The notes beneath the pieces are model-generated. The model saw only the letters and a program-made list of their open reading frames with translations. It was not told the origin of the DNA and did no database searches. From positions 620,001 to 684,000 of the forward strand of contig CAWHDH010000017.1 in the NCBI GenBank assembly GCA_963828075.1: a stretch of 64,000 nucleotides of DNA, read 5' to 3'. This DNA comes from JACCYI01 sp963828075. GTDB taxonomy: Bacteria > Actinomycetota > Thermoleophilia > Solirubrobacterales > Solirubrobacteraceae. How positions within the stretch are numbered: position 1 is the stretch's first letter; each line of letters begins with the position of its first letter. Of this stretch, positions 28,257 to 36,278 are shown in pieces. The position numbers and the translations under genes were made by a program.

Positions 28257-29388
28257 CGGCCGAAAGCTGCTCCGAGCGATCGGGCGCCGACCCGTCGAGC
28301 ATGGCCACCCGAGCCGCGCGGAGCGCCACGCCGACGGCGCGGCCGGCGAGCCCGGCGGCAACCAGATCGTCCCCGTCGATCGCCAGCGCGCGGTGCCGAT
28401 CGGTCTCGAGCCACCGCCGGGCGGCGTCGTCCCCGCGCGCCGCCGCGACCACCGCGACCTCGACCGGCCGGCGCCCGAGGATCGCGTCCGCCTCCCCGGG
28501 CGTGGCCGGGAGGCGCACCGCGCCCCACCGCGAGACCGCGCCGACGACTCCCGCGTCGTGCGCCTCGAACCCGAGCCTGCGCAGCCGCCCGCCGACCTCG
28601 TCCACCTCCCCGACGCAGGCGCCGAGGGCCGCGAGGTCGGCTCGCGCGTCGGGCGGGCAGAGCGTCTCCGCCGCCCGCACCAGCTCTGCGTCGACGCGAA
28701 AGCCCGCCCCGAGGAGGGCCTCGCCGAGGCCGGCGGGCAGCGCCAGCAGCGCGGCGGGCTGCGGCTCGCGCAGCAGCCGGCGCAGCTCGGCGCCCATGCG
28801 CTCGGGCGTGATCGTGCCCACCGCGCCCCCGCGCACCGCCTCGGCGGCGAGCCGGGCGGTCCGCCCTTCGGGCGCGAACCCGAGCCGGCCGGCGTAGCGC
28901 GCCAGGCGCAGCAGCCGGGTCGGGTCGTCGGGGAAGGACCCGCCGTGCAGCACGCGCAGCCGGCCCGCCTGCAGGTCGTCCAGCGCGCCGGGGACGGCCG
29001 TCAAAGATCCGTCGGCCAGCGACACGGCGAGCGCGTTGACGCTGAAGTCCCGCCGCCGCAGGTCGTCGTCGATCGTCGCGCCGAGCTCGACCTCGGGCAG
29101 CGCGCCCGGCCGCGGGTAGCGCTCGCGCCGCGCCGACGTCAGGTCGAACACGTCCTCGCCGAGCCGCACGGTCGCGGTGCCGAACCGCGGGTGCGCGGTG
29201 ACCGCGCCGCCGAGTCGGCGGGCGAGCGCGACCGCATCGCCCTCGACCACCAGGTCGACCTCGTGCGGCTCGCGCCCGAGCAGCAGGTCGCGCACCGCGC
29301 CGCCGACCGCGTGGACACCCGGCTCGCCGGCGACGGCGGCCACCCCGGGCAGGGCCTGCAGCCGGTCGAGGAGGTCGGGCGTCGCCAT
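28219..29388 (-). CDS. cca: CCA tRNA nucleotidyltransferase / poly(A) polymerase family
   Basis: A 389-residue class II nucleotidyltransferase that adds or repairs tRNA 3' CCA ends. GGAVRDLLLGR, the catalytic carboxylate site at residues 43-45, RRRDFSVNALA and the DDLQAGRLRVL linker are present, then the RLLRLARYAGRLGF neck. The catalytic pair reads E43-V-D45 where the family normally has D-x-D, a conservative change. The C-terminal body is divergent and Ala-rich. It is divergent from the PQQ-repeat gene by 23 nt and its 3' end is part of a 52-bp repeat. Confidence 0.85.
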   Translation of the reverse strand: MATPDLLDRLQALPGVAAVAGEPGVHAVGGAVRDLLLGREPHEVDLVVEGDAVALARRLGGAVTAHPRFGTATVRLGEDVFDLTSARRERYPRPGALPEVELGATIDDDLRRRDFSVNALAVSLADGSLTAVPGALDDLQAGRLRVLHGGSFPDDPTRLLRLARYAGRLGFAPEGRTARLAAEAVRGGAVGTITPERMGAELRRLLREPQPAALLALPAGLGEALLGAGFRVDAELVRAAETLCPPDARADLAALGACVGEVDEVGGRLRRLGFEAHDAGVVGAVSRWGAVRLPATPGEADAILGRRPVEVAVVAAARGDDAARRWLETDRHRALAIDGDDLVAAGLAGRAVGVALRAARVAMLDGSAPDRSEQLSAALAAGRALNGDH

Positions 29389-29397
29389 GCGGGCCGA

Positions 29398-29403
29398 TAC
29401 CCT
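29398..29403 (+). promoter_or_regulatory. -10-like TACCCT before the beta-propeller gene (leaderless start)
   Basis: TACCCT ends 8 nt before ATG 29412. The 23-nt gap between this gene and divergent cca leaves no room for a long leader. Confidence 0.4.
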
Positions 29404-29411
29404 TTCATCCC

Positions 29412-30713
29412 ATGTCGCCCGACGCCCCGCGTCCCCGGCGGCGGCTCGTGGTGGTACTCGGCGCGGCGCTCGCGCTCCTCCTGATGGGCGGCGGCGCCGC
29501 TTTCCTCCTGCTCCGCGAAGGCGACGTCTCCAACGAGAACGTCGAGTTCCGGCCCGAGCCGACCGCCACGCCGCCGCCGCAGCCCTCCGCCACGCCCGAC
29601 GCCCACGGCGAGCAGCCGTTCACCTGGGCGCACTACGGCTACTCCAAAGACCGGCGCCGCTACTTCCCGGCCAGCGCCTCGATGCGGCCGCCGTTCCGCC
29701 GCGCCTGGTCGGTGACCGGCTCGATCCTGCTCGAGTTCAGCCCGATCATCGCCGGGCGCTCGCTCTACCTGCTCAAGAACAACGCGGCGCTCTACGCGAT
29801 CTCCAAGCGCACCGGCCGGATCCGCTGGAAGCGCAAGCTCGGGTACCTTGCCGCCGCGTCGCCGGGCGCCGGCCAGGGCCGGATCTTCGTGACGGTCCTC
29901 CAGCGCGGCAAGGGCATCAAGGGCGGCCGCGTGGTCGCGCTGAGCGCCCGCACCGGCCGGACGCTGTGGTCCAAGCGGCTGGCCAGCCGCAGCGAGTCCT
30001 CGCCGCTGGTCGACGGCGACCGCCTCTACTTCGGCTCGGAGAACGGGACGGTGTACTCCATGCGCACCACCGACGGCGACGTGCGCTGGCGCTACCGCGC
30101 CGGCGGCGCGGTCAAGGCTGCCCTCGCGCTGGCCGACGGAAAGCTCTACTTCGGCGACTACAAGGGCCGCGTCCACGCCATCCGGCAGGCCGACGGGCGC
30201 CCGGTCTGGCGCGTCGGAACCAGCGGGGCGAAGTTCGGGCTTTCGTCGGGGCAGTTCTACTCCACGCCGGCGGTCGCCTTCGGCCGCGTCTACCTCGGCA
30301 ACACCGACGGGAGGATCTACTCGTTCGCGTCGAACAACGGCAAGCTCGCCTGGTCGAAGTCGACCGGCGGCTTCGTCTACGCGTCGCCCGCCGTCGCCCA
30401 CGTGCCCGGCGGCAAGCCGAGCGTCTACGCCGGGTCCTACAGCGGCCGGTTCTACGCGCTCGACGCCCGCACCGGCCGCGTCCGCTGGTCCTACAAGGCC
30501 GGCGGCAAGATCTCGGGCGGCGCCACCGTGATCGGCGACGTCGTCTACTTCTCGAACATCCGCAAGAAGTCGACGATCGGGCTCGGCGCCCGCACCGGCC
30601 GCAAGGTGTTCCAGTTCGGCCGCGGCGCGTACAACCCCGCCGTCTCGGACGGCCGGCGGCTGTACCTGACCGGGTACTCGTCGCTCTACGCGCTCGTCCC
30701 GAAGAAGCGTTAG
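29412..30713 (+). CDS. membrane-anchored PQQ-like beta-propeller protein
   Basis: A 433-residue protein. A basic N-terminus and one membrane segment at about 12-33 lead to a Pro/Thr-rich linker and a beta-propeller of about seven blades, each with the motif LYAI-x-TG-x-x-RW (for example LYAISKRTGRIRWKRK, VVALSARTGRTLWSK, FYALDARTGRVRWSYK). This is the quinoprotein-like fold also seen in BamB; no PQQ-binding residues can be claimed. It probably sits outside the membrane as a scaffold. Its TAG shares bases with the stop of convergent hisF. Confidence 0.88.
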   Translation: MSPDAPRPRRRLVVVLGAALALLLMGGGAAFLLLREGDVSNENVEFRPEPTATPPPQPSATPDAHGEQPFTWAHYGYSKDRRRYFPASASMRPPFRRAWSVTGSILLEFSPIIAGRSLYLLKNNAALYAISKRTGRIRWKRKLGYLAAASPGAGQGRIFVTVLQRGKGIKGGRVVALSARTGRTLWSKRLASRSESSPLVDGDRLYFGSENGTVYSMRTTDGDVRWRYRAGGAVKAALALADGKLYFGDYKGRVHAIRQADGRPVWRVGTSGAKFGLSSGQFYSTPAVAFGRVYLGNTDGRIYSFASNNGKLAWSKSTGGFVYASPAVAHVPGGKPSVYAGSYSGRFYALDARTGRVRWSYKAGGKISGGATVIGDVVYFSNIRKKSTIGLGARTGRKVFQFGRGAYNPAVSDGRRLYLTGYSSLYALVPKKR

Positions 30714-31471
30714 GGCGCGATCGGGCGCACGGGGATGCCGGCGTCGGCCAGGTGCGCCTTGACCTCGGCCACCGAGTAGCGCCCGTAATGGAAGATCGAC
30801 GCACAGAGCACCGCGTCGGCGCCCGCGCGCAGGCCGTCGACCAGGTGGGCGGGCTCGCCGGCGCCCCCTGAGGCGATGACCGGCACGTCGACCGCGCCGG
30901 AGACCGCCCGCAGCAGCTCGAGGTCGTAGCCGTCCTGCGTGCCGTCGCGGTCCATCGAGGTGAGCAGGATCTCCCCCGCCCCACGGCCCACGCCCTCGCG
31001 CACCCACTCGACCGCGTCGAGGCCGGTCGGCGTGCGCCCGCCGGCGACGAACACCTCCCAGCCCTCCCCCGACCGCTTGGCGTCGACGGCAAGGACGACG
31101 CACTGGGCGCCGAACACTGCGGCCATCTCGTCGAGCAGCTCCGGCCGGCGCACCGCGGCCGAGTTCACCGAGACCTTGTCGGCGCCCGCGTCGAGCACCG
31201 CCTGCGCGTCCTCGACGCCGGCGATCCCGCCGCCGATGGTGAACGGGACGAAGACCTCGTCGGCGGCCCGGCGGGCGAGCTCGACCACCGTCGCGCGCTT
31301 GTCCGAGGTCGCCGTGATGTCGAGGAAGACGAGCTCGTCGGCGCCCTGCGCGTCGTAGAACGCGGCGAGCTCGACTGGATCCCCGGCATCGCGGATGTCC
31401 AGGAACTTCGTGCCCTTGACCACGCGCCCGCCGTCGACGTCCATGCACGGGATGACCCGCTGGAAGTGCAT
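30710..31471 (-). CDS. hisF: imidazole glycerol phosphate synthase, cyclase subunit
   Basis: A 253-residue TIM barrel. With HisH it turns PRFAR and ammonia into IGP and AICAR. RVIPCMDVDGGRVVKGTKF holds the catalytic Asp and the conserved Lys; the second Asp is in CVVLAVDAKR; phosphate-binding loops are TIGGGIAG and IASGGAGEPAHL. Last gene of the histidine operon, 1 nt after the hisA stop. Confidence 0.97.
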   Translation of the reverse strand: MHFQRVIPCMDVDGGRVVKGTKFLDIRDAGDPVELAAFYDAQGADELVFLDITATSDKRATVVELARRAADEVFVPFTIGGGIAGVEDAQAVLDAGADKVSVNSAAVRRPELLDEMAAVFGAQCVVLAVDAKRSGEGWEVFVAGGRTPTGLDAVEWVREGVGRGAGEILLTSMDRDGTQDGYDLELLRAVSGAVDVPVIASGGAGEPAHLVDGLRAGADAVLCASIFHYGRYSVAEVKAHLADAGIPVRPIAP

Positions 31472-31472
31472 C

Positions 31473-32198
31473 TCAGCTTTCGAGCGCTGCCTGGGCCTCG
31501 GCGATCGTGAAGCGCCCCTCGTAGAGCGCCTTGCCGACGATCACGCCGCGCAGGTTCACCTGGCGCAGCTTCGCGAGCCCGAGCAGGTCGTCGAGCGACC
31601 CGATGCCCCCCGAGTACTGGAAGCGCCCGCGAACGATCTGGGCGACCGCGCGGACCTCCTCGAGGTCGGGGCCCTCGAGCTTGCCGTCGCGATCGACGTT
31701 CGTGTAGACGAACGAGTGCACGCCGCGGTCGCTGAGGTGGCGGATGGCGTCGGGGGCCGGCATCTGGGTGGTCTGGGTCCAGCCCGCGGTCGAGATGAAC
31801 CCGCCGCGCACGTCGACGGCGACCATCACGCGGTCGGGGTAGGCGGCGATGACGTCATCGAGGAAGTCGACGTCGCGGAACGCGGCGGTGCCGACGATCA
31901 CGCGTGCCGCGCCGGCGCGCAGCGCCTCGCGGACGGCGGGCAGCGACCGCAGCCCGCCGCCGTACTGGACGGGGACCGCGAGCTCCCGGGTGATGCGCTC
32001 GAGGTGGGCGATGCTCGCGGGCTCGCCCTGTTTGGCCCCGTCGAGGTCGACGACGTGCAGGTAGCGGGCGCCGGCCCGGACCCAGGCCCGCGCGGCGGCG
32101 AGCGGGTCGTCCTCATAGACCGTGCGGTCCTCGAAGTCGCCCTGGACGAGCCGCACGGCTCGCCCCTCGTAGATATCGATCGCGGGGTAGAGGATCAC
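31473..32198 (-). CDS. hisA: phosphoribosyl-ProFAR isomerase
   Basis: A 241-residue TIM barrel that isomerises ProFAR to PRFAR. PAIDIYEGRAVRLVQGDF, HVVDLDGAKQG, QYGGGLRS and YTNVDRDGKLEGPD (second catalytic Asp) and QYSGGIGSLDD are present. Some actinobacterial enzymes (PriA) also do the TrpF reaction; I cannot decide that by eye. GTG 32198 overlaps the hisH stop (GTGA). Confidence 0.95.
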   Translation of the reverse strand: MILYPAIDIYEGRAVRLVQGDFEDRTVYEDDPLAAARAWVRAGARYLHVVDLDGAKQGEPASIAHLERITRELAVPVQYGGGLRSLPAVREALRAGAARVIVGTAAFRDVDFLDDVIAAYPDRVMVAVDVRGGFISTAGWTQTTQMPAPDAIRHLSDRGVHSFVYTNVDRDGKLEGPDLEEVRAVAQIVRGRFQYSGGIGSLDDLLGLAKLRQVNLRGVIVGKALYEGRFTIAEAQAALES

Positions 32199-32824
32199 GG
32201 CGCGGCCCCGGCCGGCACGCAGGCCGCCACGAAGTTGCGCAGCAGCGCCAGGCCGTCGCGCGAGGACTTCTCCGGATGGAACTGCACCCCGGCGACGGTC
32301 CCATGCTCGACGATCGAGGTGAAGACCTCCCCGTACTCGCTGGTGCCGACGGTGTCCTGCTCGTCGGCGGGCCGGCAGGCGAAGGAGTGCACGTGGTAGA
32401 AGGCCGCCGCCCCGCCGAGGCCGGCGGTCAGCCGCGACGGGCGCCGCAGCGTCACGAGGTTCCAGCCGATGTGGGGCAGCTTGCGGGCGGGGCCCGGTGC
32501 GAGCGCGGTCACGTCGCCCGGCAGCAGTCCCAGCCCCGTGGCGCCCTCGTGCTCGGTCGAGGAGTCGAACAGCAGCTGCATCCCCAGGCACACGCCGAGC
32601 AGCGGCGCCCCGGCCGCCGCGCGGTCGCGCAGCAGCGGTTCGAGCCCCAGCTCGCGCAGGTTGCGCATCGCCCGCGGGAACGCGCCGACGCCGGGCAGCA
32701 CGATCCCGTCGGCGCCGGCGATGGCGGCGTGGTCGCGGGTGATGACCGCTCGGGCGCCGACGTGCTCGAGCGCCTTCTCGACGCTGCGCCGGTTGCCCAT
32801 CCCGTAGTCGACGACGGCGATCAC
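32195..32824 (-). CDS. hisH: imidazole glycerol phosphate synthase, glutaminase subunit
   Basis: A 209-residue class I glutamine amidotransferase that feeds ammonia to HisF. VVDYGMGNRRSVEKAL at the N-terminus, the nucleophile in GVCLGMQLLF, and His/Glu in GVQFHPEKSS. GTG 32824 overlaps the hisB stop by 4 nt. Confidence 0.96.
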   Translation of the reverse strand: MIAVVDYGMGNRRSVEKALEHVGARAVITRDHAAIAGADGIVLPGVGAFPRAMRNLRELGLEPLLRDRAAAGAPLLGVCLGMQLLFDSSTEHEGATGLGLLPGDVTALAPGPARKLPHIGWNLVTLRRPSRLTAGLGGAAAFYHVHSFACRPADEQDTVGTSEYGEVFTSIVEHGTVAGVQFHPEKSSRDGLALLRNFVAACVPAGAAP

Positions 32825-33420
32825 GACGTGAGCGTGCCCTTGGTCGACGGCACGCCGAGCTCGCTCGGATCGATCTCGACGGCGCCGCGCAGCGCCCGCG
32901 CGAAGGCCTTGAAGCACGCCTCGATCATGTGGTGGGCGTTGGTGCCCGCCTCGACCTCGAGGTGCAGGGTCAGCCGCGCCGCGCTCGCCACCGCGCGGAA
33001 GAACTCCTCGGCGGCCTCGTGCTCGAAGCCGGCGATGTCCCCGGGCGGCAGCGCGAGCCCACCGAAGCGGCAGAACGGGCGACCGGAGACGTCGATCGAG
33101 CACGCCGCGCGCGCCTCGTCCATCGGTACGACGGCGTGGCCATACCGGCGGATGCCGGCGCGGTCGCCCAGCGCCCGGTCGAGCGCCTGGCCGAGCACGA
33201 TGCCCGTGTCCTCGACGGTGTGGTGCGCGCCCGTGTGCAGGTCGCCGGTGACGTCGACCTGCAGGTCCATCCGGCCGTGGCGGGCCACCAGGTCGAGCAT
33301 GTGGTCGAGGAAGCCGACGCCGGTGACACGGGTCCCCTGCCCGGTCCCGCCCAGCGCGAGCCGGATGGCGACGGCGGTCTCCTTGGTGCTGCGGGTGATC
33401 TCGGCGGTGCGCTCGGTCAC
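32821..33420 (-). CDS. hisB: imidazoleglycerol-phosphate dehydratase
   Basis: A 199-residue monofunctional dehydratase, without the histidinol-phosphatase half found in enterics. Manganese-binding motifs GFLDHMLDLVARHG, HHTVEDTGIVLG, FEHEAAEEFF and NAHHMIEACFKAFARAL are intact. GTG 33420 overlaps the hisD stop by 4 nt. No separate histidinol phosphatase or hisC gene lies in this operon. Confidence 0.96.
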   Translation of the reverse strand: MTERTAEITRSTKETAVAIRLALGGTGQGTRVTGVGFLDHMLDLVARHGRMDLQVDVTGDLHTGAHHTVEDTGIVLGQALDRALGDRAGIRRYGHAVVPMDEARAACSIDVSGRPFCRFGGLALPPGDIAGFEHEAAEEFFRAVASAARLTLHLEVEAGTNAHHMIEACFKAFARALRGAVEIDPSELGVPSTKGTLTS

Positions 33421-34685
33421 GACGGCGCATTGTCACGCATCGCGCGTGCCTCCATCGACTCGGCGTGCACGAGGAAGCCCTCGGCGCGGGCGATGGCCGC
33501 GCCGTGCGGCGCCAGAGCGGCCGCCGCGGCCGGCGTCACGCGGACCTCGCTCATGCGCCGCGTGAAGTGGCGGACCGAGAGCCCGGAGGCGAAGCGCGCG
33601 GCGCCGCCGGTGGGCAGCGTGTGGTTCGAGCCCGCGACGTAGTCGCCGAACGCGGTCGCGCCCGCCGCGCCGACGAACAGGCAGCCGGCGGAGCGCACGC
33701 GCGGCGCGAGCGCCTCCGCATCGGCGCCGACGAGCTCGAGGTGCTCGGGGGCGAGCGCCTCGCAGAACGCGAGCGCGGCCTCGAGGTCGGCGGCGTGCAC
33801 GAGCGCGCACGGTGCCTGCGCGACGGTCTGGCGGTCGCGCAGCCGCGCCCCGATCTCGACCGCGACGTCGTCGAGCAGCCCGTCTTCGGTCGAGACCACC
33901 GCGACCAGCGTGTCGTCGCCGTGCTCCGCCTGGGCCAGCAGATCGAGCGCGACGAGGGCGGGGTCAGACCCCTCGCTGGCGAGGACGACGAGGTCGCTCG
34001 GCCCGGCGAAGCCGTCGATGCCGACGTTCCCCGACACGAGCCGCTTGGCCTCCTGCACGTAGAGGTTCCCAGGACCGACGATGACGTCGACCCGCCGCAC
34101 CGACGCGGTGCCGTACGCGAGCGCGGCGATCGCCTGGGCGCCGCCCATCCGGTAGACCTCGTCGACCTCGCACAGCGCGCACGCGGCGAGGATGACCGGG
34201 TGCCCGGGCGCGCAGACGACGACCTCGTCGACCCCGGCCACCCGCGCGGTGACGGCGCCCATGACCACCGACGACGGGTACGGCGCACGCCCGCCCGGCG
34301 CGTAGACCGCGGCGCGGCGGACGGGCAGCTCGCGCAGCCGGACGGTCTGGCCCTCAGGGAGCGTCAACTCGCGCTCTTCGGATAAGCCCGCCGCCGCGAC
34401 TGCCGCCACGTTGGCCCGGGCCACCTCGAGCCCGGCGCGCACCTCCGGGTCGAGCGCCTCGAGCGCCGCGGCAAGCTCTGACGCCGGCACGCGCAGCCCG
34501 ACGTCCGGGGGCGCCCCGAAGCGCCGCTCGAGCTCCAGGACCGCGGCGTCGCCGCGCGCCCGGACGCTCTCGACGATCTCGCGGACCGCCGCCGCCACCG
34601 ACGCGCCCGGCGGCACCATCGCGCGCACCCGGGCCGCGGCCGCAGCACCGCCGCCGGCCGGGCACTCCACCCACTCAGCGCGCAC
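33417..34685 (-). CDS. hisD: histidinol dehydrogenase
   Basis: A 422-residue zinc enzyme oxidising histidinol to histidine in two NAD-dependent steps. YAPGGRAPYPSSVVMGAVTARVAGV, the core around RMGGAQAIAALAYGT, GPGNLYVQEAKRLV, GIDGFAGPSDLVVLA and EHLELVG are family motifs. The N-terminal 20 residues are Gly/Ala-rich; GTG 34685 lies 11 nt inside hisG. Confidence 0.96.
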   Translation of the reverse strand: MRAEWVECPAGGGAAAAARVRAMVPPGASVAAAVREIVESVRARGDAAVLELERRFGAPPDVGLRVPASELAAALEALDPEVRAGLEVARANVAAVAAAGLSEERELTLPEGQTVRLRELPVRRAAVYAPGGRAPYPSSVVMGAVTARVAGVDEVVVCAPGHPVILAACALCEVDEVYRMGGAQAIAALAYGTASVRRVDVIVGPGNLYVQEAKRLVSGNVGIDGFAGPSDLVVLASEGSDPALVALDLLAQAEHGDDTLVAVVSTEDGLLDDVAVEIGARLRDRQTVAQAPCALVHAADLEAALAFCEALAPEHLELVGADAEALAPRVRSAGCLFVGAAGATAFGDYVAGSNHTLPTGGAARFASGLSVRHFTRRMSEVRVTPAAAAALAPHGAAIARAEGFLVHAESMEARAMRDNAPS

Positions 34686-35307
34686 GCAACCGCCGCACGA
34701 CGTCGTCGATCGCCTCGGCCTTGAGCTTGTGGGCGACCGGGTTGGCGATCAGCCGCGCCGTCACCACCGCGATCTCCTCGCGGATGACGAGGCCGTTCTC
34801 GCGCAGCGTCGTCCCGGTCGCGGTGAGGTCGACGATCCCCTCGACCAGGCCGGTGAGCGGCGCGAGCTCGACCGACCCCTTGACCTCGACGATCTCCGCC
34901 TGGCGCCCGGTCCGGTGGAAGTGGCGCGCGGCGATCTTCGGGTACTTGGTGGCGATCCGCATGACCCCGAGGCGGCGCAGCGCCTCCTGGGCGGGGTCCT
35001 CGCCGTCGACGGTCGCCATTACGATCAGGCAGCGCCCGTAGCCGAGGTCGAGCAGCTCGTAGACGTCGCGCTCGGACTGCTCCATGAGCACGTCCTTGCC
35101 GGTGAAGCCGATGTCGGCGGCGCCCGCCTCGACGTAGGTCGGCACGTCGGAGGGCCGCATGGTGACGATCCCGACGTCCTCGAAGAGCAGCTTGCGGTCG
35201 TTCGCGCGCACCTCGGAGGTGTCGATGCCGAGCCCGGCGAGCGCGTCGAGGGTCTCGCGCATCAGCGCCCCGCGCGGGACCGCGATCGTCAGTCGCGGGG
35301 CACTCAT
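34675..35307 (-). CDS. hisG: ATP phosphoribosyltransferase, short form catalytic subunit
   Basis: A 210-residue HisG lacking the C-terminal regulatory domain, so it should need HisZ. TIAVPRGALMRETL, DVPTYVEAGAADIGFTGKDVL, RIATKYPKIAARHF and DLTATGTTLRENGL (PRPP site) are present. It is directly downstream of hisZ with a 4-nt overlap, which supports the hetero-octameric short-form enzyme. First step of histidine synthesis. Confidence 0.96.
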   Translation of the reverse strand: MSAPRLTIAVPRGALMRETLDALAGLGIDTSEVRANDRKLLFEDVGIVTMRPSDVPTYVEAGAADIGFTGKDVLMEQSERDVYELLDLGYGRCLIVMATVDGEDPAQEALRRLGVMRIATKYPKIAARHFHRTGRQAEIVEVKGSVELAPLTGLVEGIVDLTATGTTLRENGLVIREEIAVVTARLIANPVAHKLKAEAIDDVVRRLRAR

Positions 35308-36278
35308 CGCGCCGCCGCCTGGCGCCGCTCCCCCACGAGCGCGATGTGCAGCCGCTCGACGTTGAGCGCCCACCCCACCGCCGGCAGCTCGCGACCGAAG
35401 CGGCCGAGCAGGTCGTCGTAGCGCCCGCCGCCGCCGATGGGGGAGCCGAGCGCCTGGTCGTAGACCTCGAAGACCGCGCCGGTGTAGTAGCCCAGTGAGC
35501 GCGACAGGCCGAGGTCGAAGATCACGCGCGCCGCCACCGCCGGCTCGAGCTGCTCGTGCATCTCGCGCAGGCCGGTGACCGCCTCGGAGGCAGGCCCGGC
35601 GGGGACGTCGAGCACCTCCGGGCCGCCGCGCAGCTGCGGGATCCGCAGCAGCAGGTCGGCCTCGTTGCGCGGCAGGCGCAGCAGCTCCACCTCGCGCTCG
35701 ACCCCGACGAAGTCGCGCGTGACCAGCTCGTGCAGGAGCTGCCGGCGCGCCGCCTGCCCCACGCCGAACCCGTCGAGCAGGGCCGGGTAAAGCGCGGCGT
35801 CGCCGATGCCGATCCGGTAGCCCTCGAGGCCGGCGACGTCGAGTGCGCGGCACAGCACGGTGACCGCCTCGGCGGTGCCCTGCGGCGCCGGGGCGCCGAC
35901 GAGCTCGATCCCCGCCTGCAGCATCTCGCGCGCCTGCCCGCGGGCCGGCCGCACCGAGCGGTAGGCGTGGGCGAAGTAGCAGAAGCGCAGGGGCGGCTCG
36001 GCGTGCTGGTAGCGCGCCGCGACCACCCGCGCGATCGGGATCGTCATGTCCGAGCGCAGGACGAGGACGTTGCCCATCTCGTCGAACAGCCGGTAGGCGG
36101 GCTCGGCGGCGGCGCTGTCGCCGCGGGCGAGGACGGACTCGTACTCGAGCGCCGGCGTCGCGACCTCGCCGTAGGAGGCGTGCTCGAACACCCCGCGGAC
36201 GGCCTCGGTGATCGCCCTCAGCTCCCGCATCTCGTCCGGCAGGACGTCGCGGGTGCCGGAAGGCGTGGGGCTGATCAC
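35304..36278 (-). CDS. hisZ: ATP phosphoribosyltransferase regulatory subunit
   Basis: A 324-residue HisRS-like protein without the anticodon-binding domain. Class II motifs remain: PSGTRDVLPDEM, RSDMTIPIARVVA, FCYFAHAYRSVRPARGQAREMLQAGIE and GGGGRYDDLLGRFG. Paralogy with HisS is excluded by length and by neighbour hisG. GTG 36278 overlaps the murA stop as GTGA. Confidence 0.95.
   Translation of the reverse strand: MISPTPSGTRDVLPDEMRELRAITEAVRGVFEHASYGEVATPALEYESVLARGDSAAAEPAYRLFDEMGNVLVLRSDMTIPIARVVAARYQHAEPPLRFCYFAHAYRSVRPARGQAREMLQAGIELVGAPAPQGTAEAVTVLCRALDVAGLEGYRIGIGDAALYPALLDGFGVGQAARRQLLHELVTRDFVGVEREVELLRLPRNEADLLLRIPQLRGGPEVLDVPAGPASEAVTGLREMHEQLEPAVAARVIFDLGLSRSLGYYTGAVFEVYDQALGSPIGGGGRYDDLLGRFGRELPAVGWALNVERLHIALVGERRQAAAR

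Noticed and set aside
35304..36278. Histidyl-tRNA synthetase (hisS)
   Set aside because: At 324 residues it lacks the anticodon-binding domain, and it overlaps a short-form hisG, so HisZ is the better call.
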